64,000 bases of DNA from assembly GCA_019694655.1 (NCBI GenBank), contig JAIBBN010000005.1, positions 1-64,000 of the forward strand, in the 5' to 3' direction. Positions 50,233 through 58,314 of this stretch are shown here, one piece after another. The stretch is from Leptospirales bacterium. Lineage in GTDB: Bacteria > Spirochaetota > Leptospiria > Leptospirales > Leptonemataceae. The notes beneath the pieces were generated by a model, which saw only the letters and a program-made list of their open reading frames with translations, made no database searches and had not been told where the DNA came from. Made by a program: the position numbers and the translations under genes. The stretch's first letter is position 1. Every line of letters starts with the position of its first letter.

Positions 50233-50257
50233 GGTCCTCCACAGGTATGGATAGACC
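50233..50257 (-). promoter_or_regulatory. Candidate RNA thermometer over the Hsp20 ribosome binding site
   Basis: In the mRNA, GGTC (50254-50257) can pair with GACC (50233-50236), and TCCA (50248-50251) with TGGA (50238-50241), around a six-base loop and a small internal loop. The GGAGG binding site (50236-50240) lies in the 3' arm, five bases before the ATG at 50229. Small heat-shock genes are often controlled by such thermolabile hairpins. Short stems of this kind also occur by chance. Confidence 0.4.
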
Positions 50258-50359
50258 TTGCATTGCAGGGCTCATGCCAGGGCGCTGCCCTTCCAACAGG
50301 GCCTTTCCGGCGATTCTGTACTTCGATGGGCGCCAGAGTGTCAGGTTGGCGTCGCGATG

Positions 50360-51292
50360 TCAGCGCTGGTCGAATTGCCGCTGCCTGTACTGCGCTGGAC
50401 TCAAACCGAAGGCGCGGCGGAAGATGCGAATGAAGTGCGAAATGTTTTCGTAGCCCAGCGCCAGGGCCGCGTCGGTTACGTTTTGCTCCGGGCGCGAAAG
50501 AAGGCGCCGGGCGTGTTCCATTCGTTTGCGCTGGATCCATTTGCCAGGACTCTGCCCCGTTTGTCGGCGAAACGCGCGCTGAAAGGAGGACAGGCTGCAA
50601 TTGCAGAGCGATGCGAAGTCCTCCAGACTGAGCCGACTGGCGTAAAGCTCTTCGACCAGCCGCAATGGATCGCGAACCTGTCGGTGCAATGTCTGAAACA
50701 GCCAGTCGGCAAAGGTCCGGCTGCGGTCCGCCTGATCAATTAGCTCCAGCGACTCCAGCAGTTTGAGGCGCAGCATGCGTGCATTGCTGCGCGCGCCGCC
50801 GCCAAAGGCGCCAGACACAGAAGCAAGATAACGTTTCAGCGCTGCGCTGGCCTCAATTCTCAATGCCGGCGGCGGCAGCGCGGCGCCTTTCAGTCGCAGC
50901 GGTCGTTCCTGCAGGAACTCCAGCAGTAGCGTGCGATCGAAAAAGAGCAGGTACTGTTCGAAGACCCCATCGGCGGCGGTAAATAGATCGGAAACCTTGA
51001 AGATTTCCGGGGCCAGAAAAAGCGCGTCGCCAGCGCGCAAGGTCTCCCGGCGCCCGCCTGAAAAATGCAGCTCCTTGCGTCCGCGCAGCACAATGGTCAG
51101 GGAAGCGGCAGGCGAAAGGATCGGCTGCTCGTAGAGCGGCGCAGTCAGTCGCTTGAAGAGCAGCGCCGAATCGCCGGCGGCGGCGATGACTGTGACGCCG
51201 GTCAAAGAAAGGAGGTCCCGGGGTACAATCCGGGCGCGCCGTCCTTCCGATGCAGGCGTTTGTTCAGACAAAGGTTGCGATTTCATAAGCAA
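50360..51292 (-). CDS. AraC family transcriptional regulator
   Basis: 310 residues. The C-terminal 100 residues contain two helix-turn-helix units (LSLEDFASLCNCSLSSFQRAFRRQTGQSPGKWIQRKRMEHARRLL and NVTDAALALGYENISHFIRIFRRAFGLSPAQYR), the AraC/XylS DNA-binding domain. The N-terminal half looks like a cupin-type effector domain (LTIVLRGRKELHFSGGRRETLRAGDALFLAPEIF). The neighbour upstream, an SDR gene 57 bases away on the same strand, is a likely operon partner or target. Effector unknown. Start 51292 or ATG 51286. Confidence 0.88.
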   Translation of the reverse strand: MLMKSQPLSEQTPASEGRRARIVPRDLLSLTGVTVIAAAGDSALLFKRLTAPLYEQPILSPAASLTIVLRGRKELHFSGGRRETLRAGDALFLAPEIFKVSDLFTAADGVFEQYLLFFDRTLLLEFLQERPLRLKGAALPPPALRIEASAALKRYLASVSGAFGGGARSNARMLRLKLLESLELIDQADRSRTFADWLFQTLHRQVRDPLRLVEELYASRLSLEDFASLCNCSLSSFQRAFRRQTGQSPGKWIQRKRMEHARRLLSRPEQNVTDAALALGYENISHFIRIFRRAFGLSPAQYRQRQFDQR

Positions 51293-51348
51293 ATCCCCGG
51301 CGACTTGTCGGACCTGCGCAGTTGCGCAGCATCCGACGAGCCCGGCAA

Positions 51349-52059
51349 CTACATGCTCGCGAATTGTTTCTCAACGCTCTTATGGTCGGCCCGCCAGGCG
51401 GCATAGACCGACTCTGACATCGGATCTGGAAAGACATCTTCCCGCCCCTGTTCCAGCGCTCGAAATACCTCCGCCGCTACATGGGCCGGCGCGGTCTTTG
51501 CCATTTCAACGCCGGCCAGCATATCCGTGTCAATTGCGCCGGGAAAAACATTCAATACACGCAGGCCGTTTTCGGCCAGACTGGCGCGCAGCGAGAGAGC
51601 CAGCGAATAGGCGGCTGCTTTGGACGCGCAGTAGGCGGCCATGCCCGGCGCGCTGATCAACGAGACCAGCGTAAGGATGTTCACGATGGCGCCCTCGCCG
51701 TTGCGCTTCAGCGCCGGAAGAAAGGCGCGATCCATGCGCAGGTTGCCCCACAGATTGACGTTCATCAGTCTTTCAAAAGAATCCAGCGAAGCCTCCAGCA
51801 GATTGCCAAAGTCAAGGACTCCGGCATTGTTGATCAGAATTTGTACGTCCTGGGCAATGTCTGCCGCCTTTTTTACGCTGCGCTCATCGGTTACGTCGAG
51901 CTGCAGCGCTTGCAATCCGGACGCCGACCAGCCTGGCTGGCCGTTGCGCGAAGCGGCATAAACCTTGCGCGCGCCGCGGGCGAGGGCGGCCTCCGCCAGG
52001 GCGCGGCCAATGCCGCGATTTGCGCCGCTGATCAGCACTGTCTTGTTCTTGAGATCCAT
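51349..52059 (-). CDS. Short-chain dehydrogenase/reductase
   Basis: 236 residues. Cofactor motif ISGANRGIGRALAEAAL, the NAG motif INNAGVLDF and the catalytic region LVSLISAPGMAAYCASKAA with the Ser, Tyr and Lys (YxxxK as YCASK) are intact. The nucleotide is likely NADP because of the downstream Arg/Ser-rich loop (YAASRNGQPG). Substrate is unknown. It shares orientation with the AraC regulator that follows it. There is no feature that assigns a pathway. Confidence 0.9.
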   Translation of the reverse strand: MDLKNKTVLISGANRGIGRALAEAALARGARKVYAASRNGQPGWSASGLQALQLDVTDERSVKKAADIAQDVQILINNAGVLDFGNLLEASLDSFERLMNVNLWGNLRMDRAFLPALKRNGEGAIVNILTLVSLISAPGMAAYCASKAAAYSLALSLRASLAENGLRVLNVFPGAIDTDMLAGVEMAKTAPAHVAAEVFRALEQGREDVFPDPMSESVYAAWRADHKSVEKQFASM

Positions 52060-52202
52060 TTCTTTTGCTCCTGAGTTCGTGTGAACTCTACGCCAGAAGT
52101 ATGCTGCAGCCAGGCAAGGCTGGCTAATCGCATCCGGTCGTCAGTAGTCCATTCCGGTCAGGATTTTGGCGCTGTGCTGCGGCAGCCTGTTGCGTCCCTG
52201 GT

Positions 52203-53207
52203 TCAGCGCGACTCGGCGTAAACAATGTGCGCCGTCGCCCCATCGGCAGCAGTGTACCACATTTTGCCGATGCCCCCATCCGCAAGCACCGTAGGGCCAT
52301 TGACTGAATTGCTATCGTATGGCGGCAGCGAGCCGCGCACGATAGCTGGCTGGCAGGCGCCCCAGTGCAACCCATCGAGCGATTCGCAGTAGATGATGTC
52401 GTAGTTGAAAGCTGTAGAGGAACCGGAGTACCAAGTTTTATAGCGCGTACTATCGTGGAAAACGGCCTGCCGGCCAATGTTGTGCGTATCCAATGCGCCC
52501 TGTGTGCCAATGTCGAGATTGAGCGTGCAATTGCTCCAGACGCGTCCATCGCTGGAGCTGCAGCGTCCGCGGCGGTAGACCTGATACGATTCCATGACGA
52601 CGCCGCTATAGTACATTGTGTAGCGATCGACTACCATCGGCGAAAATGCGTGCATTGTATCAAATCCCTGTCCGCTTATGCCAGGCGCCAGGGCTACTGT
52701 AAATCCGCTCCAGTTCAATCCGTCGCTCGACTCAGCATATAAAGTTCGCGAGGTTCCATTGCTGGCTGAATACCACAGTCGGTAGATCGAAGCCTCCTTG
52801 ATCACCATCGGCGAATAGACTCGAAGGGTATCAAAGCCGGAGCCCGAGGCGCCTACATTCACCGCGAGTTGAAAATTGCTCCAGTGGATGCCATCGATGG
52901 ACTCAGCGTAGAGGATGCGTTCCACGCCGCCGCCATCCGAGGCGGCATACCAGATTTTGAAAAGGTTTCCGTCGCGCAGCACCGTAGGTCCGCTTACATC
53001 GGCCGTATCATAGGGCGGCAACTGATTGGGTGCGATGACAACCTGCAGGTTCGTCCAGGTCACGCCATTGCCGATCAGGGGCAGGAGCAACAGGCTTCTT
53101 TCTGGATCGAAACCTCCCTCGCTTGAATAGCAGAAGCTGCCAGAAGTAGCGGCGCTCAGGGCAAGCGCCGCCAGATAAGTTTTGATCCTGGCGTGCACTG
53201 ATTGCAT
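52203..53207 (-). CDS. Exported beta-propeller-like protein (five-bladed, glycosidase-fold)
   Basis: 334 residues. A signal-like N-terminus (YLAALALSAATSGSFCYSS) contains a possible lipobox around SGSFC. The mature protein has about five repeats built around 'SPxVxxxxxxxxxWYSAS' and 'ILYAESxDGxxW', as in FKIWYAASDGGGVERILYAESIDGIHW and YRLWYSASNGTSRTLYAESSDGLNW. This is the GH43/GH32-like five-bladed propeller pattern. Catalytic acidic residues of a glycosidase cannot be assigned, so it is more likely a binding or structural protein. The region is slightly lower in GC than neighbours. Confidence 0.7.
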   Translation of the reverse strand: MQSVHARIKTYLAALALSAATSGSFCYSSEGGFDPERSLLLLPLIGNGVTWTNLQVVIAPNQLPPYDTADVSGPTVLRDGNLFKIWYAASDGGGVERILYAESIDGIHWSNFQLAVNVGASGSGFDTLRVYSPMVIKEASIYRLWYSASNGTSRTLYAESSDGLNWSGFTVALAPGISGQGFDTMHAFSPMVVDRYTMYYSGVVMESYQVYRRGRCSSSDGRVWSNCTLNLDIGTQGALDTHNIGRQAVFHDSTRYKTWYSGSSTAFNYDIIYCESLDGLHWGACQPAIVRGSLPPYDSNSVNGPTVLADGGIGKMWYTAADGATAHIVYAESR

Positions 53208-53342
53208 TCCTTACATCGGCGGGGGACGATTGCGGTTCGTCCAGCCAGGCGCCGACCTCCGCGCCAGGCGAGGCATTTTTCAAATTTGCGTCATCCAAGC
53301 GCGAGTTGCCGGCGGTTGCGGCCGGCGCTTTGCTGGCCGTAT

Positions 53343-55214
53343 ATGAATCAGACTTTCGACCCCTTGCGCGAATCCAGGCGCGGCGCCAGCCGCCGCACTC
53401 TGGCCGCGCTGGGTCGCGAGCTGTGGCCCGCCGACCGACCGGATCTCAAGCTGCGATTGCTGCTGGCCGGCGCGGCGCTCCTGCTGGCCAAGCTGGCCAG
53501 CATAGCTACGCCTTATGCCTATAAGCTGGCAGTGGATTCGCTTGCGCCGGGCGGCGTCCTGCGCGAGGGCTGGCGCGCGGCGCTGCCGATCTGGCTGCTT
53601 GCGCCGGCGGCGCTGACCCTGGCTTACGCCGCCTCGCGCCTGATCAGCCAGGCGGCTGGAGAATTGCGCGATTTCCTGTTTGCGCGCAACACCCAGCACG
53701 CGCAGCGCAAACTGGCGCTGCGCGTTTTTGAGCACCTGCATCGATTGAGCCTGCAATTCCACCTCTCGCGTCAGACCGGCGGACTTTCGCGCGTGATCGA
53801 GCGCGGCGTAAAGGGCGTCCATTTTGTACTCAGTTTTCTGACCTTCAGCATCGCCCCCACGATCCTGGAGATCATCGTTGTAGCCGTTGTACTCGGACGA
53901 CTCTTTGGCTGGCAGTATGCGGCGATCGTTTGCGGCGCCATCACGCTCTACGTCGTCTATACGCTGCTGATCACCGAATGGCGAACCATCCATCGCCGGC
54001 GCATGAACGAGAGCGACAATCGCGCCCACGCCAGGGCCATCGATTCCCTGTTAAACTTTGAGACGGTAAAGTATTTTGGAGCGGAGCAGCGCGAATACCA
54101 GCGCTTTGATGAATCGCTTGCTTCCTACGAGCAATCCTATTTGCGCAGCCAGACCAGTCTGTCGCTGTTGAACGTCGGTCAGGCGCTGATCATCGCTGGC
54201 GGTCTGGCATCGTTGATGATTCTGGCGGCGCAAGGCGTTCAGCGCGGCGAAAGAACGCTGGGCGATTTTGTGATGGTCAATGCATATTTGATTCAATTGT
54301 ATATGCCGCTCAATTTTCTGGGATTTGTCTACCGAGAACTGAAGCAGGGTCTGGTCGACATGGACAAGATGATCGAGCTGCTGGCAATTCAGCCAGAGGT
54401 GCAGGATGTGGTCGGAGCGCCGCCGCTGTCCCCGGCAGGCGGTCGTATCGAATTTGACCAGGTTAGTTTTTCCTACGGGCCGGAACGGGAAATCTTGCGC
54501 GGCCTGAATTTTTGCGCCGAGCCAGGACAAACGGTGGCAATTGTCGGTCCCAGCGGCGCCGGAAAATCGACTATCGCCAGGCTGATCTTTCGATTCTACG
54601 ATGTAAGCGAGGGCGCGATACGGTTGGATGGTCAGGACATACGCGAGGTCGCCCAGCATTCGCTACGCGCTGCCCTGGGCGTCGTTCCACAGGATTGTGT
54701 ATTGTTTAACGATAGCATCGGCTACAATATTGGCTACGGACGGGATGGCGCCACAAGACGCGAGATTGAAGAGGCGGCGCGGATGGCCAGCATTGATGCA
54801 TTCATCCAATCTTTGCCTCAGGGCTACGACACGCCGGTTGGCGAACGCGGATTGAAGCTTTCCGGAGGCGAGAAGCAGCGCGTGGCCATTGCCCGAACGA
54901 TGCTCAAGGGGCCGGAAATACTGATTTTCGACGAAGCTACCTCCGCGCTGGATTCGCATACCGAAAAGGACATTCAGGCCGCCCTGCGCGAAGTCAGTCG
55001 TAATCGGACGACGCTGGTGATCGCCCATCGACTATCGACCGTTGTGGACGCTGACCAAATCCTGGTACTCAAGCAGGGACAGATTGTGGAGCGCGGTCGG
55101 CATCAACAGCTGTTGCAATTGGACGGCGAATACGCGGCGATGTGGAACAAACAGCGCGAGGCGGACGAGATGCGTTCGCGGTTGGATGCGGCCCTGGCCG
55201 ACGCCGGGGCATAA
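53343..55214 (+). CDS. ABC transporter, Atm1/ABCB7-like half transporter
   Basis: 623 residues. About six membrane helices (residues 40-320) followed by a nucleotide-binding domain: Walker A IVGPSGAGKST, Q-loop VVPQDCVLF, signature LSGGEKQRVAIAR, Walker B ILIFDEATSALDS, H-loop VIAHRLST. The sequence between, ERGVKGVHFVLSFLTFSIAPTILEI and LNFETVKYFGAEQREYQRFD, is the hallmark of Atm1/HMT1-type exporters of glutathione-linked compounds or heavy metals. The exact substrate is uncertain. ATG 53343 begins near family start; a crotonase gene follows 85 bases on. Confidence 0.9.
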   Translation: MNQTFDPLRESRRGASRRTLAALGRELWPADRPDLKLRLLLAGAALLLAKLASIATPYAYKLAVDSLAPGGVLREGWRAALPIWLLAPAALTLAYAASRLISQAAGELRDFLFARNTQHAQRKLALRVFEHLHRLSLQFHLSRQTGGLSRVIERGVKGVHFVLSFLTFSIAPTILEIIVVAVVLGRLFGWQYAAIVCGAITLYVVYTLLITEWRTIHRRRMNESDNRAHARAIDSLLNFETVKYFGAEQREYQRFDESLASYEQSYLRSQTSLSLLNVGQALIIAGGLASLMILAAQGVQRGERTLGDFVMVNAYLIQLYMPLNFLGFVYRELKQGLVDMDKMIELLAIQPEVQDVVGAPPLSPAGGRIEFDQVSFSYGPEREILRGLNFCAEPGQTVAIVGPSGAGKSTIARLIFRFYDVSEGAIRLDGQDIREVAQHSLRAALGVVPQDCVLFNDSIGYNIGYGRDGATRREIEEAARMASIDAFIQSLPQGYDTPVGERGLKLSGGEKQRVAIARTMLKGPEILIFDEATSALDSHTEKDIQAALREVSRNRTTLVIAHRLSTVVDADQILVLKQGQIVERGRHQQLLQLDGEYAAMWNKQREADEMRSRLDAALADAGA

Positions 55215-55299
55215 GTCGGACTCAAGGCCGGCAGCTGGCAGCTTTCGCAGTGGACAGAACGGTCTATTCGGCGCGCACTGGCCTTTGCGGGGGACGGCA

Positions 55300-56073
55300 A
55301 TGGCGCAACTGGTATCGTCGAAGGTTGAAAATGGAACGGCAATTGTAACGCTATCAATCAGCGATAACAATGCCTTCCACAATGAGGCCTTTGGCGTCCT
55401 GGATTCCGCACTGGCCGAGCTATCGGCGCAACCTGGCGTGCGCAGTCTGGTTTTGAACAGCGCCGCCAAAGGCTTCTTTTCCAACGGATTGGATCCGCAC
55501 GCGATCCATGGACGCCCGGAGGGCGAGCTGGCGACGCTGATTGGGTATTTCTTTTCCGTGCTGCGACGCCTCTATCTTTTTCCAGCGCCGACGGTGGCAG
55601 CGATCGATGGACACGCCATCGGCTACGGAGCGATGCTTGGCGCCATGTGCGATTTTCGAATCCTGACTGAAAAAGGCGCGCGTATCAGCTATCCCGAACT
55701 TAACATTGGCGTCACTCTGCCGGTCTTTGTCTGTCGACGCTTGATCGATCTGGTTGGCGAGCGGGCGGCGCGCGATTTTCTCTTCACTTCTCTGGCGCCA
55801 AAACCGCCCGAAGCACTGAGCCTCGGTCTGGTCGATGAGCTGGTTCCGGAGGAAAACGTCAAGGCCCGGGCGCAGAGCCTGGCCGATCGCCTGGCAAAGC
55901 TGCCGCAGCAGGCGACGCGCGCTCAGAAGGCGATTCTGCGTCGCTGCACGATGTCTGATCTCGATACTATCATCGCCGCCGACCAGAAGGAAACGTTGCA
56001 GTTGCTCGGCTCCGCTGAGGCGCGCGAAGGTTTCGCCGCCATGGTAGAAAAGCGGCGGCCAAAATTCAACTGA
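55300..56073 (+). CDS. Enoyl-CoA hydratase/isomerase family protein
   Basis: 257-residue crotonase-fold protein. Oxyanion-hole segments are SAAKGFFSNGLD and AIDGHAIGYGAMLGAMCDFRI. The acid/base Glu in PELNIGVTLP is present; the other crotonase Glu (in 'GGGCELA') is replaced by Met in GYGAMLGAM, so hydration is less likely than isomerisation or another reaction. Similar eukaryotic-type ECI proteins have one Glu. Start ATG 55300. Its last 8 bases overlap the convergent cyclase gene. The pathway partner genes are not adjacent. Confidence 0.82.
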   Translation: MAQLVSSKVENGTAIVTLSISDNNAFHNEAFGVLDSALAELSAQPGVRSLVLNSAAKGFFSNGLDPHAIHGRPEGELATLIGYFFSVLRRLYLFPAPTVAAIDGHAIGYGAMLGAMCDFRILTEKGARISYPELNIGVTLPVFVCRRLIDLVGERAARDFLFTSLAPKPPEALSLGLVDELVPEENVKARAQSLADRLAKLPQQATRAQKAILRRCTMSDLDTIIAADQKETLQLLGSAEAREGFAAMVEKRRPKFN

Positions 56074-58156
56074 TGGCGGCGACAGCCGAGCGCATCCGCT
56101 GCCAGCGCCGCGCCGAATTGAGATAGACCTGCGCCGCCTGATCGTTGGGAAAGGATTCCAGGCAGCGCTGAAAATGAGCGATGGCGTTATTGTAGTCGCC
56201 GGCATAGTATTCGCTCACTCCCTGTTCGAACTGGCTGCGCGTTTGCTGCAGAAAATCGACAACGTAATCCGACTGCCCTTCGAAAACCTCGAAAGCCGCA
56301 ATCGTATTCTTTTTTCCTTTGAGTCGGACGCGACCAAGCATGCGCAGACGATAGGCATTGGGATCTTCCAGTCCAAAAAGCGTATTCTCGCTGATCAGAA
56401 TGGAGGCGCCTGACTTCTTGGTCAGCGATTCAATGCGCGAAGCCAGATTGACAGCGTCAGAAATAACCGTTGTTTCCACCCGTTCATGTTCGCCGATTAC
56501 GCCCAGCGTCAGTACGCCGGTATGAATGCCGATGCCAATGCGAATCGGATCGAAATCAGCGCGCAGACGGCTGCGATTGTACTCGCGGATCTCGCGCTGC
56601 AGAGCGATCGCCGTGCGCACCGCGTCATCGGGATTTGCCGGAAAGAGCGCCATTACAGCGTCGCCGATGTATTTGTCGATAAAGCCGTTATTCTGACGGA
56701 CGATTGGTCCCACACGCTTCAGGTAAGCATTGAGAAAGTTAAAGTTCTCCGCCGGAGTCATCTGCTCTGAGAGATTGGTGAAATTGCGAATGTCGGCGAA
56801 CAGTATGGTCATTTCGCGTTGCACTTGATCGCCCAACTGCACCTCGGTAACTGCCTCGCGGGCCAGGAAGCTCAGAAACTGCCGCGGCACGAATCGCGCA
56901 AAGCTGTCAGACATGCGACGCTGCATGGCCAGGCTTTCCTTCTGTCGCTCAATCAATGCCGCCTGGGCGCGCTCATTGGATTCGCGCAGTACGCTGATTC
57001 GCGCTCCGAGCGCCAGCGAGAGCAACACCACTTCCACCGCGGACCCCACCTGTTGCGACCAGCTGGTAATGGCATTATCCGGCAATACGCCGGCGGTCTG
57101 TCCAATGTAAGCCAGTACGCCAAGCAACAGCGTGGTCCATGCGGCCAGGTAGTAGTAGGCCGGCGGAAAGCGTCGCCACGCGGTGAGAATGCCGGCGCAC
57201 ATCATCAACAGCACGCTAATGCCGACCATGCCTATGGCCACGGCGATGCCAAGTCGGTAGGTCAGCAGCAGGCTGATCGGCGCCAGCGCCGCGGAGACAA
57301 CAATCAATCCGCGCAGAAGGTGGTCCAGCCAGCGTGCGTAGCGCCGCGTGTTGAGCAGCGACCTGGTAAATAGTTTTGCCGCAGCAACGCCCAGAAACAT
57401 AAAAAATGGCAGCGAGGCGTTGCCCCACCAGACGGCATTGGGCCACAGGTATTGAAAGGTCAGCCCGTTCAGAGTGGACTGGTAGAGGCCAAAGCCGGCA
57501 ATAAATGCTACGTAGTACAGATAGCTTAGATCGCGCAGCGATACAAATAGAAAAAAGTTATACACCAGCATCACCAGAATAATGCCGTAGTAAAGTCCCA
57601 GCGCCATCTGTTCATGGATCGCGCCCTCCAGAAAGGCCTGGGGCGACCACAAGCGCAGGTGTACGCTGACCTTACTGCTGGTCTGGTAGCGCAGATAGAT
57701 TTCGTTCATACCCGGCGCCAGCCGAATGGGCATGACAAAATTGCGATGTTCAATGGGACGCTGTGCGAAGGGAAGGTGATCGCCAAATTCTTGATTGCGC
57801 CAGCTTCCGTCCTTGTGCAGAAATAGGCTGAGCGAATCGATTAAGGGATAGCCTTGCTCCAGCAAAACATCGCGGGGCGCCGACGCGGAGTTCTCCAGAC
57901 GCAAGCGCACCCAGAAGGCCGATGAGGAGAATTGAAAGCCCGGATAGTCCTCCGCGCTGCTCCGCCAGCCCTGCTGGCGACCGGCAATTTCGTCAATGCC
58001 CAGGGCGCCAGACGGATCCTCCAGAACCTCCAGCTCTTTGCCCAGCGGCCGACCTTGCACGGCGTCCTCGGCTATCGTCTCAGGCGCCGTCGAGACTGCG
58101 CTAGGCAGCAGGCAGACCAGGGCAAGGCTCAGCAGCGCGCTTGTTGCGGGTTTCAT
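56066..58156 (-). CDS. 7TMR-DISM adenylate cyclase
   Basis: 696 residues. Signal peptide (LLSLALVCLLPSAVS), a periplasmic 7TMR-DISM extracellular domain (about 25-195; 'EVLEDPSGALGIDEIAG'), seven membrane helices (about 200-400), a coiled linker, and a class III cyclase domain: EMTILFADIRNFTNLSEQM with the first metal Asp, KYIGDAVMALFP with the second, IGIHTGVLTLGVIGEHERVETTVISDAVNLASRIE with the Asn/Arg region. A short TPR-like C-terminus follows (YYAGDYNNAIAHFQRCLESFPND). This gives ATP to cAMP conversion controlled by an outside signal. It is typical of Leptospira. ATG 58156 starts at the signal peptide. Confidence 0.92.
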   Translation of the reverse strand: MKPATSALLSLALVCLLPSAVSTAPETIAEDAVQGRPLGKELEVLEDPSGALGIDEIAGRQQGWRSSAEDYPGFQFSSSAFWVRLRLENSASAPRDVLLEQGYPLIDSLSLFLHKDGSWRNQEFGDHLPFAQRPIEHRNFVMPIRLAPGMNEIYLRYQTSSKVSVHLRLWSPQAFLEGAIHEQMALGLYYGIILVMLVYNFFLFVSLRDLSYLYYVAFIAGFGLYQSTLNGLTFQYLWPNAVWWGNASLPFFMFLGVAAAKLFTRSLLNTRRYARWLDHLLRGLIVVSAALAPISLLLTYRLGIAVAIGMVGISVLLMMCAGILTAWRRFPPAYYYLAAWTTLLLGVLAYIGQTAGVLPDNAITSWSQQVGSAVEVVLLSLALGARISVLRESNERAQAALIERQKESLAMQRRMSDSFARFVPRQFLSFLAREAVTEVQLGDQVQREMTILFADIRNFTNLSEQMTPAENFNFLNAYLKRVGPIVRQNNGFIDKYIGDAVMALFPANPDDAVRTAIALQREIREYNRSRLRADFDPIRIGIGIHTGVLTLGVIGEHERVETTVISDAVNLASRIESLTKKSGASILISENTLFGLEDPNAYRLRMLGRVRLKGKKNTIAAFEVFEGQSDYVVDFLQQTRSQFEQGVSEYYAGDYNNAIAHFQRCLESFPNDQAAQVYLNSARRWQRMRSAVAAIS

Positions 58157-58314
58157 GCCAGGGCACGACGCGCTGACAGAGCGCCCAGCGCAATCATCGT
58201 TTCTTTGGCTTTTGCTGGCTGGCGCCGCCTCTAAACCAGGCGGATGACGCCAGCTATTAGCGCAAGGGCATTTGCACTTGCCGCAGCCGGCGCTCCGTAC
58301 AACCTGCGACGACC

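Noticed and set aside
50230-50359. CIRCE operator for Hsp20 control
   Set aside because: The TTAGCACTC-N9-GAGTGCTAA pattern was looked for and not seen.
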